Below, piece by piece: positions 11,221-23,693 of a stretch of 64,000 nt of DNA; the stretch's first letter is position 1; every line of letters starts with the position of its first letter. The DNA is from Okapia johnstoni (lineage: Eukaryota > Chordata > Mammalia > Artiodactyla > Giraffidae), in NCBI GenBank assembly GCA_024291935.2, contig CM044317.1:64470730-64534729 (forward strand), in the 5' to 3' direction. The notes under the pieces were generated by a model. The model saw nothing but the letters and a program-made list of their open reading frames with translations. It was not told where the DNA came from and did no database searches. Made by a program: the position numbers and the translations under genes.

Positions 11221-11615
11221 AAATTCTCCTAACCCACTCTGTTCGAGAGTGAAGATATCAAGGGAAAGTGTACAAGAAAATATGGTAATATCCTATTTGG
11301 AATGTTTTCACAGTACCAGAGGCTAAACAAGCCTTAAAGCCCTGGAATGCTGTTGCTTGACCTGTAAAATCAAGAAATTTTCTCCTATGGTACAATGGTA
11401 CCCCTTTTCAGCAGTGAACATGTTCCTGAAATAATACCTCCAAATAACTTTCTATGGATAATTTATATTTTTAACATACTTGGAAACATACAGAGTATTT
11501 CTTGTAAATTGAAAAATCACTTTGTGCTGTGAATAATAACTCATACTTGTTTCCTTAGGTATTCTTTCCGTATACTGAGTTTGTGAAAGGTAAAACACTC
11601 CTATAGTCCAATATT

Positions 11616-11823
11616 GTTGTTGTTGGTTGCTTAGTCGTGTCCTGACTCTTTGTGACCCCATGGACTATAGCCCATCAGGCTATTTCATCCATGGGGTTTT
11701 TAAGGCAAGAATACTTGAGTGTGTTTCCATTTCCTTCTCCAGATCTTCCCTATCCAGGGACTGAACCCACATCTTCTGCACTGGCAAGCAAATCCTTTAC
11801 CACTGAGCCACCAGAGAAGCCCG
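11616..11823 (-). mobile_element. Bov-tA SINE, minus
   Basis: Reverse SINE with a GTT-rich edge, ending ccactgagccaccagagaag. The duplication is atagtccaatatt at 11603-11615 and atagtccagtatt at 11824-11836 (one mismatch). Confidence 0.92.
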
Positions 11824-13429
11824 ATAGTCCAGTATTACACCACACACAAAGATTCATATTTTTCAGAGTTAGTGGCCAAATAGCCCAGCCTGGCGTAGGT
11901 GGTGGATGAGGATGAATAGGGCAGGTGAGAAGATATAGGAGGTCCAGCCTTGGCTGCCCTCAAAGCTGCTGTGTGCTCAGTGCTTCATCTGTTAACCACT
12001 GACTGCCTGAGACCTTCTGAACATGAATGGTTTCTGCAGAATACACCTGGTAGAATTGTGGGCAAATGATTGTACGAATGGGCAGTTTTAATCAATGGTA
12101 AGGAATTTGTGTGTATATGTGTGTGTGTAAAGACAGAGAAAGAGAGAAACCAAGATAGAGACAGAATGAAAGTTTAGCATCGTACACAAGTTTTCTAATG
12201 GCAAAATAAATAAAATTTTAAAATTCAAATTTTTCTTATTTAAGAAATTTATGACTTATAAGCCTTGATACAAGCTAATTTTAAATTTTCTAAAGTCAGA
12301 ATGTTCCAATGAGTCATGCTTTAAGATCTTGCCAGTTAGGGTATGTTCATTGGCTGCATGTGTTCATTTGGCCTTTTAAGTGATTTTTATAGATAAGAAA
12401 TTTTTTCATAAAAATTTAGAATCATGGTTTTAAGTCATCCTTCCCAACTTTCTTGAAGCAAAATTCTATAAATAACATCACTGATAATTTTCTCATATGT
12501 GGTTCCTGAAATTTTAAAGATCATTAGTAAGATGAAAGAAAAAGTCAGTGATTTCCTGGGTTGGGCACAGGACTTGAGGATTTTTTTTAAACCAGTGATC
12601 TAGTTTTGGATCATATTAAAGCATGATAGCATAGTCTATAAAGGATTTAATTAGAGAACACAATATGAAAGATAATGAACTTGAAAAGAGCTATTTTGTA
12701 ACAAATAGCTTCCATAATTAGGCAACATAACATGAGAATTAAGAGTAAGCAAACTCCAGATAGTTTCATTAGAAACATCTTTTTATATAAAAATTCTCTT
12801 TACTTTTCAAATAAAAACGTCAACATAATAATGATATTTTATTATACACAATGCAAACAAAGTAGTTTGGTAAATAGCAAAACTTTATACATTCAAATCA
12901 ATATTCAAAGTGCTTATCTTTTATTATTATACTCTTATTCTGATGTGACTATCAGTGTTCAAAATATGTTATAATTTCTCTTTTAAAATCTTAAGAGCCA
13001 GTCTTAAGTTATGCAGGTTTCTTTATAATTTATCCTCCTCTTGGATCTAGAAAGTATTATCTAGCTTAATCTAGCATTTTGCTTCTTTCCAAAAAGTAAA
13101 TCTTTATCCCAAAGAATGAGCAATTGCTTCCATTAAGGATATTCCAGTGAGTGCTCTGAAGGCAATTTCAAAGAGTTCAAACTGTTCTTGAGCAACAAGA
13201 ACTTCATTAAAAAACACCCATGACCTTCAGAGTGACTACATTGAATGACAACCATGTTCAGATGAATGAATGCCAGTGTGTTAAACAGGATTAGGTATGT
13301 AAACATCTGCACACCCTGCTCAATAAGCAGCGATTTTCTTTTCCTTAAAAGAAAAATCCTCATTATTTTCAAGACACACTTTTCATTATGCATGAACAAG
13401 GCTGGCAGAATAAAGACCCCACAAAGATA

Positions 13430-14693
13430 TTGATGTTCTAATCCCTGTAATACATAAATACATTACTTTACAATATGTTACACTGTTTTAACACAAAGGG
13501 GACTCTGCAGGTGTGATTAAATTAATGAAGTTAAGGTGATGTGATTATTTCAAATTATCTGAGTGGCCCCATCGTAATCACAGAAGTTCTTTGAAGAGAG
13601 GAGCAGAGGTCAGGGATGCAAGGAATTGTGACAATGGAATGAAAGGTCAAATAGTGAGAGAGATTTGAAGATGCTACACTCCTAGCTCTGAAGATGGAGG
13701 AAGGAGACACAAACCGAGGAAAGCAGGCAACCACCAGAAGCCAGGACGGGAAAAAAGGCAGGGAAAGGGATTCTGCTCTAGTGTCTCCAAAGAGAGCACA
13801 AGCCAGGCATTGTCCTTGTTTTGGTATTTCTGATCTCCAGAACCATGTTGTTCAGTCTCTAAGTCGTGTTCAACCCTTTGTGACCCCATGGATGGCAGCA
13901 CGCCAGGCTCCTCTGTCCTCCACTGTCTTCCAAAGTTTGCTCAAATTCATGCCCGTTGAGTTGGTGATGCTGTCCAACCATCTTATCCTCTGTTGCCCCC
14001 TTCTTCCCCTACCCTCAATCTTTCCCAACATCAGGCTCTTTTCCAATGAGTCAGCTCTTGGACCAGGTGGCCAAAGGATTGGAGCTTTAGCTTCAGCATT
14101 AGTCCTTCTAGTGAATATTCAGGATTAATTTCCTTGAGGATTGACTAGTTTGATCTCCTTGCAGTCCAAGGGACCCACCACAGCACCACAGTTCAAAAGC
14201 ATCAATTCTCTGGCACTCAGCCTTCCTCATGATCCGACTCTCACATCCATACGTGACTACTAGAGAAACCAGTAGTCATATAGCTTTGGCTATATGGACC
14301 TTTGTCAGAAAAGTGATGTCTCTGCTTTTTAATATGCTGAAAAGGTTTGTCATAGCTTTCCTTCCAAGGAGTAAGCATCTTTTAATTTCATGGCTGCAGT
14401 CACTATACTCAGTGATTTTGGAGCCCAAGAAAATAAAATCTGTTACTGTTTCCACTTTTTCTACTTCTATTTGAAATGAAGTGATGGGACCAGATACCAT
14501 GATCTTAGTTTTTTGAATGTTGAGTTTCAGGCCAGCTTTCTCCTCTTTCACCCTCAAGAGACTCTTTAGTTCCTCTTCACTTTCTATCATTAGAAGGATA
14601 TCATCACCAGAACTGTAAGATAATGAGTTTGTATTGTTTTAAACCACTACATGTATGGTCATTTGTTACAGCAGCAATAGGAAACAAATACAG
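13430..14693 (+). mobile_element. MaLR (MLT1-like) LTR, plus, split by a BovB
   Basis: The text ggggactctgcaggtgtgat, atctgagtggccccatcgta and tctgatctccagaac fits a MaLR LTR. It resumes at 14607 with ccagaactgtaagataatga, ttgttttaaaccactacatg and tttgttacagcagcaatagg. The subfamily is not certain. Confidence 0.75.
13844..14606 (-). mobile_element. BovB LINE fragment, minus, nested in the MaLR LTR
   Basis: Reverse BovB of about 760 bp. The minus strand at 14590-14276 still reads part of the reverse-transcriptase C-terminal region (EEELKSLLRVKEEKAGLKLN, then VTDFIFLGSKIT, then CLLLGRKAMTN), broken elsewhere. Duplication ccagaac at 13837-13843 and 14607-14613. Confidence 0.92.
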
Positions 14694-15624
14694 TTGGAGA
14701 TAATATTTAATTCCTCCCCCACCTCCACTGCCGAGCATATTTGAAGGCATTGAACTTTGCAGGGCTTTCTCCAAAAAGAACCTGAGCGAGGAAGCCGAAG
14801 CAGGTTTCTCTTGCCCATCTGTGTTGGTGTTTTCATCCGTTGAGAAAAGAGTGCTCCCAAAGCCCCTAGATGGGGTCCTTAGAGGAGCACTTCGGTGCTG
14901 TCTGCTGCGAGTAGATGCACCTGAGCATATTCCCCTGCTTGCTTTTACAGAACTTCTCATTTTGACTCAATCACTGTACAGAATTTACCTGTAATAATGG
15001 TTAAAGTGAGAGCACGGCCTTGCCCTTAAAGGAAAAGCGTGCATAGCCTGCTTCCTTTGGCAATGCCTTTGGAGGGATGTGTTTGTTCGTAAATCGTGAG
15101 TCAATAAAATCCTGTGAGCCACTTTCAGACTAAAGGGTGCGGTCTTAAAGCTGTCAGACTTTTTAAGACTCAGACAATGAGAATTCATAAAAACACCAAC
15201 ATATGAGAAAGAAGCAGGATTTATTTTTGTCCCTTTTCTTCCTGTCTTCCCTCTTATTTCTATCTTCGGGGCTGGGGCTGTTTCCAATTCAAGAGCCCTT
15301 GAACCAGAAGACAGAGTGTGCCTGTGTGCATTTTCTGGGGCCATCAAGTTAGGGGGCTCTGTGACCAGATTAGAAGTTGAGACACCATCTGGGACAGAGA
15401 ATGATGAGGCAACTAGCAACTGCATAAGACACTCACCTGCAGCTCCTCTTGACTGAAATCAGGTCAAATTGCAGCTTTAGACAGTACCCTTTACATCAGC
15501 AGCAACAAATCTCCCCTAAGTGGCTCAAATAAATCAAAATTACTCACTCTCACTCACGATTTATTCATTCATTCAACATTTACTATCTGCAAACGGAATA
15601 ATAACCTCTGGAGTTTGCTCAGGG

Positions 15625-15885
15625 GTCAGCGAGTTCTTCCCTGACCACTGGTTAAAAACCACAATATCCTGCCCCACTCAACACTCCCTCCCCTCTGCTT
15701 CCTTTTTCTCCGTAGTTCTTATTGACATAGGATATATATTCCTTGTTTATCTCTTCTTATGCAAGATTACAAACTCCCATAAGGTGGGAGGGTGATTTTT
15801 TTTGTTACCTAGATTTTTTTATTTCCCAGTATAGTAGCTGGCATCTGGAAGATGCTCCATAAATATTTTGCAAGGAATTAACAAA
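15625..15885 (+). mobile_element. L2 3'-end relic, plus
   Basis: cagcgagttcttccctgacc, then tacaaactcccataaggtgg, then agtagctggcatctgg and ctccataaatattttgc read as an L2 3' end. Confidence 0.6.
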
Positions 15886-15889
15886 CTGC

Positions 15890-16615
15890 TTAAGGGACCC
15901 TACTGTATACTAAGCACCATCCCAGCTACAGGAGGTAACTGAGTGCAACAGAGAAGTTGTCTCCTTATGGAAGGTGTTTGTGTTTTAGCATCATAAGTAC
16001 AATTTGATAATACAGAGATCAGTGGGAAACCCTGGTGTGTTGTGCTAAGTCACTTCAGTTGTGTCCAGCTCTTTGCAACCCCATGGTCTGGAGCCCACCA
16101 GGCTCCTCCGTTCATGGGATTCTCCAGGCAAGAATAGTGGAGTGGGTTGCCATTTCCTTCTCCGGGAGACCCTGAAGTGGGTGTCTGATCTCTACCTTAG
16201 GAAATCAGAGAGAGCTTCCTGGAGGAAGTATTGTCTGAGCTCTGAAAGATAAGACTGAGTGAGCCAAGGAGAAATAGACATGAGAAAACCATAGCATGTT
16301 AAGGAACTAAAAATGCCTTAGTTTGAAGGCATTTTGAAGAAGGACATAGTCAAAGAAGAGAATGAAGGAGTAACTGGTGACATCACAAAGGGACTTATAA
16401 GCCACATCAAAGAGTTTGGGCTTAACCTTGAATGTTGCTAGTGTAGGAATGGCATGACAAGATGTGCAGTTTAGAAAGAGTCACATGTCCTAATGAGGAA
16501 GGGGCAGACAGGACAGGACAAGAGATTCTAGAGATATTCAGGTGGCTAAACAGACAGGACTTGGTGACTTATTTAATGTGTAGGTGAAAAAGAAGGATCC
16601 ATCTGTTTTAGTCAC
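15890..16615 (-). mobile_element. L2 relic, minus
   Basis: Reverse L2 beginning tactgtatactaagcacca and including tagagatattcaggtggcta. It is broken by a Bov-A SINE at 16035-16163 and abuts a second reverse L2 at 16618. Confidence 0.55.
16035..16163 (-). mobile_element. Bov-A monomer SINE, minus
   Basis: About 130 bp of reverse Bov-A from gctaagtcacttcagttgtg to gccatttccttctcc. Duplication gggaaaccctg at 16024-16034 and gggagaccctg at 16164-16174 (one mismatch). Confidence 0.88.
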
Positions 16616-16660
16616 TCAAATATTTTGCAAATATTTATTGAGCCTGTATTATAAATATGG

Positions 16661-16886
16661 AGCTTCCCAGGTGGCATTAGTAGAAAAGAACCCACCTGCC
16701 AATGCAAGACATATAAGAGACCTGGGTTCGATCCCTGGGTTGGGAAGATCCCCTGAAGGGAGGCATGGCAACCCACTCCAGTATTCTTGCCTGAAGAATC
16801 CCACGGACAGAGGAGGCTGGTGGGGTACAGTCCATAAGGTCACAAAGAGTCAGACATGACTGAAGCAACTTAGCCCAGCCCAGCCC
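16661..16886 (+). mobile_element. Bov-tA SINE, plus
   Basis: Full SINE from gcttcccaggtggcattagt through gggttcgatccctgggttgg to gtcagacatgactgaagc, followed by a short (CAGCC) run. Confidence 0.9.
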
Positions 16887-16925
16887 ATATTATATATACT
16901 TTTCCAGGATGCTAGACATATAGCA

Positions 16926-17193
16926 GAGAAGGCAATGGCACCCCACTCCAGTCCTCTTGCCTGGAAAATCCCATGGGCGGAGGAGCCTGGTAGGCTTCAG
17001 TCCATGGGCTCGCGAAGAGTCAGACACGACTGAGCAACTTCGCTTTCACTTTTCACTTAAATGTATCGGAGAAGGAAATGGCAACCCACTCCAGTGTTCT
17101 CACCTGGAGAACCCCAGGGATGGAGGAGCCCAGTAGGCTGCCATCTCTGAGGTCGCACAGAGTCGGACACGACTGAAGCGACTTAGCAGCAGC
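16926..17193 (+). mobile_element. Bov-A2 dimeric SINE, plus
   Basis: Two Bov-A monomers in tandem, each with ggcaatggcaccccactcc-like text and gagtcagacacgactgagc-like ends, finishing in (AGC)n. Duplication agacatatagca at 16914-16925 and 17194-17205. Confidence 0.93.
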
Positions 17194-17635
17194 AGACATA
17201 TAGCATGAAGACAGCACTCTTACCCTCATGATGCTTCCCTGCCAAGTCACGCTTAGTTTTTATTCTCTGTCTCTCCCACTAGAATGCAAGGGAGTGAGAT
17301 ATGTAAAGATATGGGGGGAAGAGTACAAGGGTGACGGTCCTGAGCGTGCATATTTAAGAAATGGAAGGAGTGAATGCGTTTAATAGTAGTAAGAGATGAC
17401 ATTAGGAAGGAGGGAGGGGCCAGATGCTAGAACACTGTGCAAGTCAAGGAAAGGAGTTTGACTTTGTTCTGAGGAAAATCATTAGTATGTTCAACAGAGG
17501 AGTGACATGAACTGATTTGTATTTTGAGATCGCTGTGGCTGTGGCTGCTCACGGAGGATTGATCACATAGGAGGAAGAGTGAATCTGGTTAGAAGTCAGG
17601 AGGCCACAGCTGAAAGCTGATGGGGGGGGCAGGGT

Positions 17636-17747
17636 AAATTCCCTGGGTGGTCCAGTGGTTAAGACTCTGAGCTTCCACTGGAGGGCATATGGGTTCAATC
17701 CCTGGTCTGGGAACTAAGATCCTGCATGTCAAGCAGGTGGCCGAAAA
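17636..17747 (+). mobile_element. CHR-2 type SINE, plus
   Basis: attccctgggtggtccagtg, then gttaagactctgagcttcca, then gggttcaatccctggtctgg and an A-run. This is the older cetartiodactyl tRNA-derived SINE. Confidence 0.85.
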
Positions 17748-19594
17748 AAAGGAAGTTGATGGGTAATGGGGACTTGAAGCCAACTGTGGAAGTGGTTAGG
17801 GGTAGTCAGGTGCATTGATAAGATAAAGCCATCAGGATTTTCTAAATGTTTAAATGGAGGAATGGGGAATTATGAGAGAAAAGGAAGAGTCATGGGGAAA
17901 GTCTGAGAGAAAAGAAAAAGTTAAGAATGATGCTTTAATTGATGGCCTGAGCTGCTAGGTTATGTCATGTGATGAGATGAACTAGGCTGGAGACTAGCTG
18001 ATGTGGATCAGAATGTCAAGGGTTCTGTCTGGCCGTGTAGGTCTGAGCTTCCTGCGAGCATCCAAGCAGAGCTGAGTAGAGGCAACTGGGTTTATGTCTC
18101 TGGTTCAGGAGAGAGGTGGGATTGGAATTACGGATCTGAAGTCATTTCCTATAGAAGGTGCTGAAAGTCATGGTCCGATTAGGTCACCAGTGGAGTGAGT
18201 ATAAATAGAAGAAAGTAGGCTGAGAAGGGGCCAATGTGCTAAGAGGAGAATCTGGAAGCAAGCCAAGATGTTATCTCAAGAGGGAAGGAGTGACCCCTTA
18301 GACACCAGACATGCTAAGTTCCTAGTGGTTCCATTCACCCAGGGAAGACTCAGGTGAGGGAGGAGCAGTCTGGGCATCTGGGTGAGCCACGCTGAGCGGT
18401 AGGCGTTCCTGGCAGCTCCGCACCTGATCATCAGGAGGTTGCATGGCTCTAGAGTGTAGCACTGGATCCAGACCGGAGATGCAGATCTGGGAGTCACCAG
18501 TATAGAGACAACTTTTCAAGCCAGAACAAATAGGTGAAATCTTGCAGGGTAAATGTGGAGAGTTGAGAAGAGACACTGTGACAAAGTCCTGAGAGTATAG
18601 CATTTGAGAATTAAGAGTAGATCTAGGGGCCCACAGACCAGGAACACCTGAGGCATGAGAGATGAAATGGGAGGCAGGGGGAGACGTGGCAGGTAAGAGC
18701 CAACAGGAGGAGAGAACGTCAGATGCTGTGCTGAGTAAGGGAAGGACTGCGATGTCTCTGCCCGGTTCAGAAACAGGGGATGTGTTTTTGAGCGATTTTG
18801 ATGGTGTTTGGGGAACAGAACCCAGACTGCCCTGAGTTGAGGGGTTAAATGGATTTCAGAGAGATGGAGACCGTGACTGAATGCAACTCTTCTCAAGAAG
18901 TTTGGCACGAAAGGAAGTCAGAGTTGGGTGAGAACCAAAGGGTACCTAGAAAATGGAAATGGGAGAGCTAAGGACTGAACCTCACACACACCAACTACAA
19001 GGGACAGAAAGAATAAAATGAGCCCACAAGAAGTCAGATGGAAGTGCCAGAGAGGGAGGAGGAAAAAGAAACAGGAAAGAAGGGGACTCAAGGACACAGT
19101 AGTTAATAATGCCAAATGCTGCAGAAAGGGTTAGTCCAAACTGAACTTGTAGTGAAGCTTTGGTCATCATGGCAAAGGCCATTGTCAGTATCGATGCAGC
19201 TTGAGGAGTGGATGGGGCCCAGATACAAGAAACAGACTGTAGATTAATTTTTCAGGAAGCCTGGCTGTGAAGAGGGAAAGATAAATAGCTACAGAGCAAT
19301 TGGTCATTGAAGGTGAGACTGGGGCATGTCTATATGGTGAAGGAAAACAGACAGCAGCGAGGGAGGAATGAAGACCCAAAAGGAACGCAGGGAGAAAGGG
19401 TCTTAAAGAACAGAGGGCAGAATCTCCTTCAGTGCCAGGCAAGTCCCTAAGGGAAGACACTGGCTGTGAGTTGGAAGAAAGACTTGTGTGTTTATTGACA
19501 GTTGTCTACTTGAATCTCCATATAGAGTGTCTGGGTTATGCCCAGCACCTGGAACAATGCTGAGCAAGCAGTAAGCAATAAATAAATACCTGCT

Positions 19595-19755
19595 GACTGT
19601 AGCCCACCAGGATCCTCTGGTGGAATTCTCCAGGCAAGAATACTGGAGTGGGTAGCCATTCCCATCTCCAGGGGGATCTTCCCAACCCAGGGATGAAACC
19701 CAAGTCTCCTGCATTGCAGGCGGATTCTTTACTGTCTGAGCCACCAAGGAAGCCC
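19595..19755 (-). mobile_element. Bov-tA SINE, minus, 3'-truncated
   Basis: Reverse SINE starting inside the element at gactgtagcccaccagg and ending gagccaccaaggaagccc. About 45 bp of the usual Bov-A tail are absent. Confidence 0.88.
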
Positions 19756-20372
19756 AGTGACAAGTACAAGGTATTGAAAATCTGACTTCACCTTTTTTTA
19801 AATAAAACTTGGAATAGTTGAATTAGACCTAGAGATAGACCCCAAAAGGTACAAGATTCTTTCCTCTGGCTTTTGAAATTGTTTCTCCCTGCTGTTTTAA
19901 CGCTGGAAAGAATCACAAGTAATGTAAAATTAATGGGAAATTAATATTTTATCAGAAAACGTTCATTTCCTTCAATATGTGCTTTGAAATGTGTACTTTC
20001 TTTAATGTTATTGTTCATATTCTTTATGTTCATGAATTCCATAAATAAGAAATATGAGTTCATAGTGCTTGAATGACTTAAGGCAAGCACTTCTCCAAAA
20101 GCACTCAAGATAGCTACACAGTATCAGAAACCCATCACTAAAAAGAAATGATTCTGATTCTCATATACTTTTCTTATACCTTTCACCTTCTTTCGTATGA
20201 AAAATGCAGACAACTAGTGATTATTTTTTCAGTACTCTAGGAGTCTGCCTCTCTCCTAGAGTGCTCTCAGCATAAGAGAGAACATACAAACCTGCTCGAT
20301 CGAGTTGAGGTTGACCCAGCCTAGACTGCTTTTATAAGAACTGGATCTTATGTACTTTCTGCTTCACCTAGA

Positions 20373-20567
20373 GGGCTTCCCTGGTGGATCAGATGGTAAA
20401 AAATCTGCCTGCAATGCAGGAGACCTGGGTTTGATCCCTGGGTTGAGAAGATCCCCTGGAGAAGGAAATGGCAACCCACTCCAGTATTCTTGCCTGGAGA
20501 ATCCCATGGACAGAGTCCATGGGGTCGCCAAGGGTTGGACACAACTGAGCGACTAAGCACAGCACTG
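20373..20567 (+). mobile_element. Bov-tA SINE, plus, with a small internal deletion
   Basis: Starts ggcttccctggtggatcag. The segment between catggacagag and tccatggggtcg has lost about 20 bp. Duplication cacctaga at 20365-20372 and 20568-20575. Confidence 0.9.
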
Positions 20568-20619
20568 CACCTAGACCTTGACTGCTTAAGCTCACTCTGT
20601 GGGAGAAGGCAGACCTGGG

Positions 20620-20770
20620 ACCACATTCTGGCTCTGACTCTGTTATGGGGCTTCAAGTAAGTTACCTGTTATCTTTAGCACTCTGTTTTCTCATCTGTAA
20701 AATGGGGAAAAAGAAGAACTGGCCTTGCACCTATGGTATATGGTAGGCATTCAGCAAATGTTAATTCCTT
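20620..20770 (+). mobile_element. MIR relic, plus
   Basis: ctggctctgactctg, then ttctcatctgtaaaatgggg, then ggtaggcattcagcaaatgt is a clear MIR core and 3' end. Confidence 0.8.
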
Positions 20771-20988
20771 GCTTTCTGCTTTTAGAATCCAGTTTGACAG
20801 TCAGAGCTTGTTTTTAAATCTGATTAAAGCTCTAGTGATGCTCACTTGTAGGAGTTTTTCCTGTGGGAAAGCTCTACTCTCACCCAAGAAAGATTTCCAC
20901 GCAGCAGAGCTAGAGAGCACATGTCTTCCTAATTTTCTGTATCTTCCAGTGCTTGTCCCAGATTTTTAGGTGACCACCAGAAGATACA

Positions 20989-21190
20989 GGCTTCCCTGGT
21001 GGCTCAGACAGTAAAGAATCGGCCTGCACTGCAGGAGACCCGGCTTTGATCCCTAGGTTGGGAAGATGCCCTGGAGATGGCTACCCAGTCCAGTATTCTT
21101 GCCTGGAGAATTCCATGGACAGAGGAGCCTGACAGGCTACAATCTATGGAGTCTCAAAGAATCGAACTCTGACTAAACAACTAAAGAGAT
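20989..21190 (+). mobile_element. Bov-tA SINE, plus, with unusual flanks
   Basis: Starts ggcttccctggtggctcag and ends near ctgactaaacaactaaag. The flanks carry a direct repeat agatttttag (20960-20969, 21207-21216) and an inverted pair aggtgaccac / gtggtcacct (20968-20977, 21197-21206). Confidence 0.88.
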
Positions 21191-22854
21191 GCTCCAGTGG
21201 TCACCTAGATTTTTAGTGCATGGTAGTGTCTTTCTTTTGTCTTTAGAGTTGAAGCTGAAAAAGTAAAATAAGATATTTTAACAAGTAGGAAGTTCTGATG
21301 AATTACACACAAAAAAACATAAAATTCACACATTGAAACAAGAAAGTTTGTTGAAATCTCTAAATTCTGAAAATAGGACATTTGCTGGAAAATGACTGTC
21401 ATATAGTCATCATAATGACACATTCTATAGTTCAAATCTCCTGGGCAATTTGATGGAAACACGGCTTCATTCATTATGGACATTTTAAGGCAGTAAAACC
21501 TAAACATTAAGTCCTAAGGTTTGGGGTTAGTTCGGGTCAAGGTGTTATGAATACAATAGCTCTGGAAAGAAAAAAATCTGGTGGAGGTGGAGGGGGTCAG
21601 GGTATCTACCAGAGAAGTCTGTTCCAGATGAAAGATACTGCTCTCTGGAACTGTATTTGGGTTTTCAAATGCTTCTGGCCTGGCTGCATGTCGAGGCCAC
21701 TGAATCAAATGGTTCTTGATTGCATGTGAGTGTGCATTTCCCAAATTACATTCTGCTCTCTTCAGCTGGACTGTCAGCCAAAAGAGGACTTTTGTTGTGT
21801 CTGTGTTACTGAAGTTTGTCTTTTTTAAGGTCCTTCCCTGTTAACGATTCAGTTTTACTCACCGGAGATGAATTTATAATATACATCACTTTTAGAAACA
21901 CGAGAGGATTACCAATTAGGAGCAGAGGCAGGGAGAGAGGAGACGTTCTCTTCCCTGGAATCACCTACCAGTCGCCTCAGGTTTAGCCTCTGACAGCTGG
22001 GCCATGTGCAGGGCGCGGAGCTCTGTGCATCGCCGGAGGGGAGTGTTAATGAGGAGCTGAAGGCGGGTGGAGGAGTCTTTTTTGGGCAGAGAGAATTAGA
22101 AAGAGGGATGAAGTCACCTCCACATTATGCTCTCCTGGAATGGGAGCAGTTGGGTATTGGGACATTTTTGTATGACTTTTTGTTTTTTAAAACCATTTGC
22201 TTCCTTAGAGAAAGACTGATCTGACTCTTGTAGATTTTTTACACTCTCATAACAGGTGTTGTTTTATGTATTTTGAAAGTACTATATGCACACGAGAGGA
22301 AATTTGGAAACCACAGAGAATTGGGGGGAGGTGTGAAGACTCAGTGATCCTATTCAAAGATAGCCATTATTAACATTTTATTTGTATAGATTCTGATTTT
22401 CTTCTTCCAGAGATTGTTATGCCTAATACTATGATATGTAGATTTTCAATCAATAACTTTTACGTGAAGATAGATGTCACCCAAACCAAGTGGTTGTAAA
22501 GAAGGAACGTCGAGGGACTTTTTCTCCCCATCATACCACCCAGGAGGCCAGGAGAGACATCCATTCCCTTCTGATGCTGGGACACTGGAAGAAATCTCTT
22601 CCTCTCTCCCCATTCCTTCTTGCTCCAACCCAGACGGGAAATAGCTAATTCAGTATCCAGTGGGGGACTTTACCACTTGGTGGGGTTGTTATGCCTTAAA
22701 GGTAAACAAAAAGGAAGAAACAAGCTGTCTTCAAAGTGTTTCATTTTTGCCTGCTTTATGGATTAGTAAGAACTGTTCTTTGCTGGAAGGACCCCTGAGA
22801 CAGGGTCCAAGACTTGACGACCCTTTACTACAATATATCTGCCTAAGAAAGTTT

Positions 22855-23077
22855 GCATGCATGCTCAGTCGCTGCAGTCGTGTCCAACTCTTTGCAACCC
22901 CCATGGACTGTAGCCCACCAGATGCCTCTGTACATGGGATTCTTCAGGCAAGAATACTGGAGTGGGTTGCCATACCCTCCTCCAGGGGATCTTCCTGTCC
23001 CAAGGACTGAACCCAAGTCTCCTGTGTCGCCTGCAATGAAGGTGGATTCTCTACCCACTGAGCCACCTGGGAAGCCC
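22855..23077 (-). mobile_element. Bov-tA SINE, minus
   Basis: Reverse SINE ending ctgagccacctgggaagccc. Flanks taagaaagttt (22844-22854) and taagaaattt (23079-23088) look like a duplication with one small indel. Confidence 0.88.
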
Positions 23078-23584
23078 GTAAGAAATTTTAGGCTAAATTA
23101 AAGTTGGAGTGGGAGATAGGAGGCAACACTGCTTCTGTAATCCAAGTCTAAAGTTAATACAGTGGGGAGGTCTCATCTCTACTTAGTTCCTTGCATCTCT
23201 TAGGTGAACTATGTGAAATTGTCAATATTGAAATAGTCATTTTTTTACCTACAAAAATGACCATTCCAAATGGATCAAGCTATTATTTTCTGCCAGATAG
23301 AATCCAAAGGTGAGGAGGCATGACCACAAGCATCCAACATTAAAGAAGAATACAGTACATGGAGCAATTTAGACCCAAAATACAGCCTCTAAATATAGAC
23401 ATTTTATCAGAATGAAAACATAATGCTCTTCTCAGCTTTTCTGAAGATATTTAAGGGTCATATTTTGATGATAAGTTACAAGCCATGCTGAGTTTTTACA
23501 TCTATAAGTACAAAATGGGAATACCTATTTTTAATTTGCAAAGTAATTCTTTCATCTTAGTTTGCATTTGTCTGCTAATTGCGG

Positions 23585-23681
23585 ACAAGTACGTTAGCCA
23601 CTTAAGTAGTAAGTAGTAAGTGGACAAGTAAGTACTTACTAAGTAGTAAGTAGTTACTAAGTAGTAAGTGGACAAGTAGGT
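23585..23681. repeat. Tandem-like repeat, about 48-bp period, with TAGTAAG subrepeats
   Basis: aagtagtaagtggacaagta occurs at 23611-23630 and 23659-23678, embedded in further partial copies of aagtagt and tacttacta. It lies next to the BovB at 23694. Confidence 0.8.
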
Positions 23682-23693
23682 AAAATAAATAAG

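Larger units (their letters stand above)
16618..19487 (-). mobile_element. Long L2 fossil, minus, with three SINE insertions
   Basis: Reverse L2 can be followed for about 2.9 kb. Marks in order are tatttattgagcctgtat, aacagaggagtgacatgaac, gaatgatgctttaattgatg, gcagatctgggagtcaccag, agtagttaataatgccaaat and gcagaatctccttcagtgcc. SINEs at 16661-16886, 16926-17193 and 17636-17747 interrupt it. The several minus open frames here are relics or chance frames. A plus-oriented L2 or MIR 3' tail follows at about 19490-19594. Confidence 0.65.

Noticed and set aside
14276..14590. 104-codon minus frame with reverse-transcriptase similarity
   Set aside because: It lies wholly inside the dead BovB at 13844-14606.
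14985..15425. 146-codon minus frame
   Set aside because: No domain, signal or neighbour support; part of it overlaps intron of ordinary composition and it looks like a chance frame.
18322..19460. Series of minus-strand frames of 65-130 codons
   Set aside because: They fall in the G/A-rich minus L2 fossil, whose complement is rich in C and T and poor in stops.
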